From positions 1 through 64,000 of the forward strand of contig JADFCQ010000007.1 in the NCBI GenBank assembly GCA_015223225.1: DNA of 64,000 nucleotides, written 5' to 3'. Made by a program: the position numbers and the translations under genes. Under the pieces are notes generated by a model. It made no database searches. It saw only the letters and a program-made list of their open reading frames with translations, and had not been told where the DNA came from. This DNA comes from Acetobacteraceae bacterium H6797 (GTDB taxonomy: Bacteria > Pseudomonadota > Alphaproteobacteria > Acetobacterales > Acetobacteraceae). Of the stretch, positions 59,119-64,000 are shown piece by piece (within the stretch, counting starts at the first letter, position 1; the number at the start of each line of letters is the position of its first letter).

Positions 59119-59679
59119 TCACCCCACCATCAGATGCTCATACAGGATCGAGCACCCGAGCAGGATCAGCGCCACGCCGCCGATGGCCTCCGCGATGCGC
59201 CCCATCCGGCTTCCGAGTAGCCGCCCCGCCAGCATCCCGCCGGTCGCCATGCAGAAGGTGGCGAAGCCGATGGCGCCCGCGATGATCCAGATATTCACTT
59301 CAAGAAAAGCGAGCGACACGCCCACGGCCATGGCGTCGATGCTGGTGCCGAGCGCCGTCACGCAGAGCATCCAGAAGGAGCGGGCGGAGGGCGCAGCCTC
59401 TTCGTCGCGGCGGCAGGCTTCCATCAGCATGCGCCCGCCGACCAGGCCGAGCAGGGTGAAGGCCACCCAATGGTCCACGGCGGTGATATAGCCTGCCGCC
59501 AGTAGACCCGCGCCCCAGCCGATGAGCGGGGTGATGGCCTCGATCACGCCGAAGACGATGCCCGTGCGCATCGCCTCGCCCAGCCGCACCCGCTCCAGCG
59601 ACGCACCACGGCCGATGGCGGCGGCGAAGGCGTCGACCGACATGCTGATGGCGAGGATGGCGATGGCGACAGGGGTCAT
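59119..59679 (-). CDS. mntP: manganese exporter MntP
   Basis: 186-aa inner-membrane Mn(II) efflux protein with six helices. The paired family motifs AISMSVDAFAAAIGRGA and TALGTSIDAMAVGVSLAF carry the conserved Asp residues of both halves. I chose the ATG at 59679; the open frame extends upstream through the leader hairpins and is not protein-like. The gene has an unusual leader with a terminator 20 bases before the start, suggesting metal-controlled attenuation. Confidence 0.9.
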   Translation of the reverse strand: MTPVAIAILAISMSVDAFAAAIGRGASLERVRLGEAMRTGIVFGVIEAITPLIGWGAGLLAAGYITAVDHWVAFTLLGLVGGRMLMEACRRDEEAAPSARSFWMLCVTALGTSIDAMAVGVSLAFLEVNIWIIAGAIGFATFCMATGGMLAGRLLGSRMGRIAEAIGGVALILLGCSILYEHLMVG

Positions 59680-59698
59680 TGCGGGCACTCTTGAGACG

Positions 59699-59758
59699 AA
59701 AAACCACCCCGGCGCCGCAACGCCGAAGGTGGTGCGCCCGTCTTTACGAGGCGGGCGC
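59699..59758 (-). promoter_or_regulatory. mntP leader: tandem hairpins with an intrinsic terminator before the start codon
   Basis: Reading towards mntP, a 7-bp hairpin GCGCCCG/CGGGCGC (59752-59758 and 59734-59740) is followed directly by ACCACC-CGGCG / CGCCG-GGTGGT (59728-59733 with 59703-59708) and then TTTT, 20 bases before the mntP ATG. A terminator in a 5' leader implies regulated read-through. mntP genes elsewhere are controlled by the yybP-ykoY Mn riboswitch, but I do not see its GGGGAGUAG element, so the sensor type is open. Confidence 0.6.
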
Positions 59759-59810
59759 GGTACTGGCAAGAAAAATGTTCTAAATCAGTGAGTTATAGGG
59801 AAGGCTGGAA

Positions 59811-59830
59811 AGTGAAACCCGGGTTACACT
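59811..59830. promoter_or_regulatory. near-perfect 20-bp dyad upstream of mntP
   Basis: AGTGAAACCCGGGTTACACT is a palindrome with one mismatched pair. On the minus strand a TATAAC lies about 17 bases further towards mntP, so the dyad would cover the -35 region of an mntP promoter. It may be an operator for a metal-responsive regulator. The remaining 150 bp up to the cytochrome gene show nothing else. Confidence 0.4.
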
Positions 59831-59983
59831 TCCCCGAATCCCCTACATTCGATGGTATGCGGAACACTTCGAAGCCCGGTCTGGCAGCGATTGACGCCGA
59901 GCCTGAACTGCGCGAGCAGTCGCCGCCGGAATGGGGAAGAGCGTGACCAGGAAAGCGGTTCTCCGACCCGCAGGAGGCTTCGC

Positions 59984-60523
59984 ATGTCCATCGCCGCGCC
60001 CGCGACGCGCCCCTATGACAGGGCCACCGTCGTCTTCCATTGGCTGAGCGCGCTGCTCGTCGCCTATCAGTGGTTCGGCGCCCAGGTGATCGGCTCGCTG
60101 CAACGCGGGCCGGTGCGGGCCGGGCTCTGGTCCTCGCATTACTTCATCGGCGCGGTGCTGACGGTGGTGGTGCTCGGCCGCATCGCCTGGCGGCTGACGC
60201 GCGGGCGCCGGCTGCCGCCCGATCCCGGCTGGCAGGGCCTCGCCGCGCGCTCCATGCATGGGCTGATCTACGCGATGCTGGTGGCGACGCTGGGCGTGGG
60301 CCTCTTCCTCGCCTGGGTGCGCGGCTCCAGCCTGCTCTTCGGGCTCTTCCCGCTGCCCGTCTACGATCCCACGGCCCCGGCCCTGCGGCGGACGGTGCTG
60401 GGCTGGCATGAGATGGTGGCCAATTGGCTCATCTATCTCGTCGGCATCCATGCCGTGGCCGCCCTCGCGCATCATTACCTGCTGCGCGACGGCGTGATGC
60501 GCCGGATGTCCCTGCGCGGCTAA
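59984..60523 (+). CDS. cytochrome b561 family protein
   Basis: 179-aa membrane di-haem cytochrome b with four helices. Haem-ligand histidines are seen in TVVFHWLSALLVAYQW, SSHYFIGAVLTVVVLGR, and GIHAVAALAHHYLLRDGVM; the last segment is the CybB/YceJ signature. AGGAGG lies six bases before the ATG. It probably moves electrons from ubiquinol or to superoxide, as CybB does. It is convergent with the binding-protein gene. Confidence 0.9.
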   Translation: MSIAAPATRPYDRATVVFHWLSALLVAYQWFGAQVIGSLQRGPVRAGLWSSHYFIGAVLTVVVLGRIAWRLTRGRRLPPDPGWQGLAARSMHGLIYAMLVATLGVGLFLAWVRGSSLLFGLFPLPVYDPTAPALRRTVLGWHEMVANWLIYLVGIHAVAALAHHYLLRDGVMRRMSLRG

Positions 60524-60551
60524 CGGGGAGGCGCGCGCCTCCCCGCCGCAT

Positions 60552-62135
60552 TCAGGCCCGCTTCACGCCCCAGGGATAGGGGAAGGGGCCGGGGACGATG
60601 CCGGTGATGGATTTGCGATGCGCCGTCCGTCCGGTGAACTGGCCGAGCGGGATGGTGGGCGCATCCTCCATCACGAGCGTGTCGAGGGCATGGGCCGCCT
60701 TCTCCTGGCCGGCCTTGTCCTTCGCATCGAGCCAATCCTGCACCAGCGCCTCGGCCTTGGGGCTCTCCCACCAGCCGGCCCAGTTCTGCTGCCCATTGCC
60801 GCGCACCGTGTAGGACATGGCGGGGTTCACCAGGCCCGCCGCCGTGCCGGTGGTGTGGAAGACGCTCCAGCCGCCCTTCTCCACCGGCCCGCGATTGGCG
60901 CGCCGCTGGATCACGGTGCCCCAGTCGCTCTCGGCCAGCTCGACATTGAAGCCGATCTTCTTGAGCAGATCGAACGTCACCTGGCCGAGGGGGCCGATAT
61001 CCGGATAGTCGGTCGGGTTGATGATGACCGCCTTCTGCCCTGCATAGCCCGCATCGCTCAGCGCCTTGCGGGCCTTGTCGAGGCTGGCCGGCATCAGCGC
61101 CTCGGCATCCTGATGATAGGTGGAGCCGGCGGGCCACTGGCTGCGGCAGAGCTTCCAGAGATCCTTCGCATCGCCCCGGCTCGCCTGCATGTATTCCGCC
61201 TGATCCACCGCGAGGCGCACGGCGCGGCGCAGGCGGACATCGTCGAAGGGCGGCTGGCTGCTGTTGAAGCGCATGATCGCGAGCCGGCCCGAGGTATCGG
61301 TGATGGGCATGGCGATGTCGCGGCTGCGGGCCAGCTGCGGCTGGAGATCCACCTGCGGGCGCTCCCACCAGTCGATCTCGTTGTTCATCAGCGCCGCCGC
61401 GGCGGTGGCCGGATCGGGGATGATGATCCATTCCACGCGCTTGAAATGCGCCACCTTGCCGCCCGCCGCCCAGCTCGGGGCCTCAGCGCGGGGGAGATAG
61501 CCGTCGAACTTCTCGTAGACGACCTTGGCGCCGGAATTGAACTCACTCTGAATGAAGCGATAGGGGCCGGAGCCCACCATCTCCGTCACCTGCTTGCTCG
61601 GGTCGGTCTTGGCCAGGCGCTCGGGCATGATGAAGGGCATGGAGGTATCGCCCTTGCCCAAGGCTTCCAGCATCGGGAGGAAGGGCCGCGTCAGCTTGAT
61701 CTCGAAGCTGCGGTCATCGATCGCCCGCCAGGAATCGGCGGCCTTCATCAGCAGCTGGCCGAAGGGCTCGCGCGCGCACCAGCGCTGGAGGGAGGCGATG
61801 CAATCCACCGCGCGCACCGGCTCGCCATCGTGGAATTTCAGCCCTTCGCGCAGCTTGAAGCGCCAGGTGAGCCCATCGGCCGAAACCTCATGCCCTTCGG
61901 CCATCTGCGGCCGGGGCTGCATGGTCTCGTCCATGGCGTAGAGCGTGTCGAAGACGAAGTTGCCATGGGTGCCGGTGATGGTCGCCGTCGTCCAGATCGG
62001 GTCCAGCACGGCGAGATTGGCCGAGGGCACGAAGCGGAGCGTGGTGGCGCGGGTATCCTGGGCGAGGGCGGGGGCGGCGAGCAGCGAGGCGGCACCCGCG
62101 CTGAAGCCGGCCTTGAACAAGCTGCGGCGGAACAT
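60552..62135 (-). CDS. ABC transporter substrate-binding protein, peptide/nickel family 5
   Basis: 527-aa periplasmic solute-binding protein of the DppA/OppA type. A Tat-like signal (MFRRSLFKAGFSAGAASLLA, cleavage near ALAQ) precedes LRFVPSANLAVLDPIWTTA, LTWRFKLREGLKFHDGEPV and VGSGPYRFIQSEF, the family-5 signatures. No permease or ATPase genes adjoin it, so its transporter must be elsewhere. A dipeptide or similar ligand is likely but unproven. Confidence 0.92.
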   Translation of the reverse strand: MFRRSLFKAGFSAGAASLLAAPALAQDTRATTLRFVPSANLAVLDPIWTTATITGTHGNFVFDTLYAMDETMQPRPQMAEGHEVSADGLTWRFKLREGLKFHDGEPVRAVDCIASLQRWCAREPFGQLLMKAADSWRAIDDRSFEIKLTRPFLPMLEALGKGDTSMPFIMPERLAKTDPSKQVTEMVGSGPYRFIQSEFNSGAKVVYEKFDGYLPRAEAPSWAAGGKVAHFKRVEWIIIPDPATAAAALMNNEIDWWERPQVDLQPQLARSRDIAMPITDTSGRLAIMRFNSSQPPFDDVRLRRAVRLAVDQAEYMQASRGDAKDLWKLCRSQWPAGSTYHQDAEALMPASLDKARKALSDAGYAGQKAVIINPTDYPDIGPLGQVTFDLLKKIGFNVELAESDWGTVIQRRANRGPVEKGGWSVFHTTGTAAGLVNPAMSYTVRGNGQQNWAGWWESPKAEALVQDWLDAKDKAGQEKAAHALDTLVMEDAPTIPLGQFTGRTAHRKSITGIVPGPFPYPWGVKRA

Positions 62136-62256
62136 TGTCGTTAAGCACTCCAGACGTGATTCGCCGCAGTGCAAACCGCGCCCGGAGGCGAGGCAAGGCG
62201 TAATGCCTCGCCCGCGCCGGAGATGGACGGATTTTCAGAATTGAACCGGGCCGGCG

Positions 62257-63135
62257 CTAGAGCAGCGTCTCGTCCTTATCGGCCGCCATCTGCTCGCGCT
62301 GCGCGCCCGAGCCCGCGCGCGCCGGGCCCAGCAATGGCTCCTGGCCCATGGGGGTGCTGCGCATCGCGGTGAAATAGCCCTTCTTGTCCATGGAGGGCCC
62401 GGAATTGAAGCGGCCCGGCGGCACGTCGCCATTCAGGTCATGGCCGAAATAGACGTAGCTGAATTCCTGCTTCTCCATGCTCTGGTCGAAGCTGTTCGGA
62501 ATCGGCAGCGTCGCCGGCCCGCCCAGCTCCTCCGTCACCGCGAGCCATTGCTGCTGATGCATGGTGTCGCGCGCGATGAGGAAGCTCAGCATGTCCTTCA
62601 TGCACGGATCATGCGCCGCGTTGAAGAGCCGCACGGCCAGGACGCGGCCCGTGCTTTCGGCGGCGACATTGCTGGCCATGTCGGCGGCGAGATTGCCGCT
62701 GGCGTAGATATGGGAACAATCGAAGGGCACGCCGTCGGAATCGCTCGGATGGGCCGCGAGGCCGCTCGAGAAGAGATGCTTGTGCAGCATGCCCTCCACC
62801 AGATGGCGCGGCCTTTCGCCGCCCATGACCGCATTGACCAGCGGGTTCGCCTCGGCGGCCGTCTCCTGCAAGGTCAGAGGCGCCTTCTCGAGATTCAGCG
62901 CGACGGCGGTGGCGAGCATCTCGATATGCCCGATTTCCTCCGTCGCCGTATTGAGCAGCATGTCGCGATACTTGTTGTCCGGTCCGCGCGCGCCCCAGCC
63001 CTGGAAGAAGTATTGCAGGCAGACCCTGATCTCCCCTTCGACGCCGCCGATCGCCTGCTGAAGCTGGCGCGCGAAAAGCGGGTCGGGCGTGTCGACGCGC
63101 ACAGGGTATTGGAGACGCTTGTCGAGATAATACAT
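62257..63135 (-). CDS. manganese catalase
   Basis: 292-aa dimanganese catalase that splits H2O2 without haem. Metal ligands are visible in GGVEGEIRVCLQYFFQGWG (Glu35), TATEEIGHIEML (Glu66, His70) and RDTMHQQQW (His). The sequence fits the ferritin-like KatN group. The C-terminal 60 residues are loop-rich, as in the family. It is divergent from the copper-binding protein gene across a 311-bp region. Confidence 0.93.
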   Translation of the reverse strand: MYYLDKRLQYPVRVDTPDPLFARQLQQAIGGVEGEIRVCLQYFFQGWGARGPDNKYRDMLLNTATEEIGHIEMLATAVALNLEKAPLTLQETAAEANPLVNAVMGGERPRHLVEGMLHKHLFSSGLAAHPSDSDGVPFDCSHIYASGNLAADMASNVAAESTGRVLAVRLFNAAHDPCMKDMLSFLIARDTMHQQQWLAVTEELGGPATLPIPNSFDQSMEKQEFSYVYFGHDLNGDVPPGRFNSGPSMDKKGYFTAMRSTPMGQEPLLGPARAGSGAQREQMAADKDETLL

Positions 63136-63446
63136 GCGATTTCCTTCCGGCTTATTGGCCGCACGCGCGGGGCATGGGCAGTAGGCGTCAACGCGTCTCG
63201 ATGTGATTGGCGCCCCGGTAGAACGAGGGACGGGAAGGGCGGTTTGCCGTGTGGCCTGTCACGAGCGGGAGCGCGATGATCGCAAAGGAAATTTTCGCAA
63301 TCTCGATAACATGCGTTATTATAACTGCGGATTTGCCGAGCTGAAGCTTCCGGCCGTCACGCTTTCAGGGATGGCGAAACCCTCCCCTGTGGGAGGCTCT
63401 TTCTCCTCGCGCGCGCCACTCCCGGCGCCGGAAGGAGGAGCCGAGG
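63136..63446. promoter_or_regulatory. divergent control region between Mn catalase and the Cys-rich protein
   Basis: No gene is seen. An AT-rich core contains ATAAC-ATGC-GTTAT (63306-63319), an inverted repeat overlapping a TTATAACT that could be a -10 element. Nearer the Cys-rich gene, ACCCTCCCCTGTGGGAGGCT (63379-63398) is a 20-bp dyad that loosely resembles the MerR/CueR operator layout (ACCTTCC...GGAAGGT). Both are candidates only. Confidence 0.35.
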
Positions 63447-63794
63447 ATGTCAGGTCTATCCCCGAAGACGCAGACACCCGAGATGCAGGCCTGCATCGAT
63501 GCCTGCCTGCGCTGCCACGCCACCTGCCTGAGCATGGCCATGAACCATTGCCTGCCGATGGGCGGGAAACATACCGAGCCCGAGCATTTCAAGCTGATGA
63601 TGGCCTGTGCGGAGATCTGCCGCAGCTCGGCGGCCTTCATGCTGATCGGCACGCGCCATCACCGGCATACTTGCCGCGAATGCGCCGAGATCTGCGAGGA
63701 ATGCGCTGCCTCCTGCGAGGCGCTGGGCGGCATGGAGGATTGCGTGGCCGCCTGCCGCGAATGCGCCCGCCATTGCGCGGCCATGGCGGCCTGA
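63447..63794 (+). CDS. four-helix bundle copper-binding protein (DUF326/Csp-like)
   Basis: 115-aa Cys- and His-rich protein with about fourteen cysteines in repeated CxxC/CxxxC spacing on helices (ACIDACLRCHATCLSM, MMACAEICRSSA, TCRECAEICEECAASC, CVAACRECARHC). This is the Csp copper-storage pattern, in which many Cu(I) ions line the inside of a four-helix bundle. No signal peptide, so it is cytosolic (Csp3-like). GGAGGAG precedes the ATG. Confidence 0.9.
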   Translation: MSGLSPKTQTPEMQACIDACLRCHATCLSMAMNHCLPMGGKHTEPEHFKLMMACAEICRSSAAFMLIGTRHHRHTCRECAEICEECAASCEALGGMEDCVAACRECARHCAAMAA

Positions 63795-63865
63795 AAAAAG
63801 CAGGGCCGTCCACTTCGCGCGGGCGGCCCATTCGATGATGCGCCGATCAGTGGGGCGCCCGTGCG

Positions 63866-64000
63866 TCAGACGTTCGAGCTTTCCTGCGGCTGCGTCATCG
63901 GCAATTCGCTGCCGTAGCGGTCGCCGTAGAGGACGATCATGATGCCGCTGAACATGAAGGCGAAGGCCATCACATCGCCCCAGAGGCTCGGATTGGCGGC
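63866..64000 (-). CDS. C-terminal part of an unknown membrane protein (cut by the window edge)
   Basis: The last 44 codons of a minus-strand gene are inside the window, ending at a TGA at 63866-63868. They encode one hydrophobic segment (WGDVMAFAFMFSGIMIVLYG) and a polar tail ending QESSNV. The rest lies outside, so no family can be named. Confidence 0.55.
   Translation of the reverse strand, partial: AANPSLWGDVMAFAFMFSGIMIVLYGDRYGSELPMTQPQESSNV

Noticed and set aside
59680..59860. A canonical yybP-ykoY manganese riboswitch before mntP
   Set aside because: The conserved GGGGAGUAG loop element could not be found, so only an unspecified attenuator leader is reported.

Overview
The window is GC-rich, densely coding DNA from an alphaproteobacterium, most likely a motile, aerobic member of the Acetobacteraceae (Roseomonas-like, Rhodospirillales). 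The pointers are a CtrA/ChpT cell-cycle pair next to chemotaxis and flagellar genes, a CarD-family regulator, a DUF3553 protein, an alphaproteobacterial initiator tRNA behind a 5S rRNA end, a Bug-type solute-binding protein and an NAD-like isocitrate dehydrogenase. This assignment is inference from gene content; no 16S sequence is present.

Layout. 1-175: the last bases of a 5S rRNA, an initiator tRNA and a terminator, i.e. the end of an rrn operon. 0.4-6.1 kb: succinate-semialdehyde-type dehydrogenase, SulP transporter, a 162-bp near-palindromic MITE-like element, an MBL hydrolase and an MFS permease facing an AraC regulator. 7.0-8.2 kb: a three-gene nitrile hydratase/thiocyanate hydrolase-like set whose beta subunit is split in two. 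8.2-17.4 kb: fliI-fliJ, ctrA, and the operon cheA-cheW-cheY-cheB-cheR with chpT just upstream; CheA is a hybrid kinase ending in a receiver domain. 17.4-20.4 kb: DUF3553 protein, TSUP permease, moaA, a small membrane protein and a dihydrofolate-reductase-like gene broken by an 8-G run. 20.5-29.4 kb: a three-subunit opine-oxidase/HcnABC-like dehydrogenase, a LysR regulator, hyuAB and a Bug protein. 29.4-34.1 kb: an MFS gene with a frameshift, hppD with a divergent Lrp regulator, a repeat-containing lipoprotein and an epimerase. 34.3-37.9 kb: MFS, mutM, ubiE and a creatininase-family amidohydrolase.

38.0-41.1 kb is a compact arsenic operon (arsR-arsO-arsC-acr3) with a perfect operator next to the arsR start codon. 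41.2-49.4 kb is core housekeeping: mutS, glnD, nadD, rsfS (with a long histone-H1-like tail and an apparent ATA start) and rlmH. 49.5-58.3 kb: thioesterase, motB-motA (in that order), a hydantoin-racemase-like protein, icd, ppk2, carD, der and a DUF4262 protein. 58.3-64.0 kb: an SDR, mntP behind a leader with a terminator just before the gene, cytochrome b561, a peptide-type binding protein, manganese catalase, a cysteine-rich copper-binding protein and a partial gene at the edge.

The most unusual items are a modular multi-hairpin intergenic repeat present three times (8.2, 49.4 and 56.2 kb), the MITE-like palindrome, the split nitrile hydratase/thiocyanate hydrolase-like operon, the RsfS tail with its non-standard start, and the mntP leader. 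I see no CRISPR array, prophage or complete insertion sequence. Large antisense open frames over gabD, cheA, mutS and glnD are GC-driven shadows.
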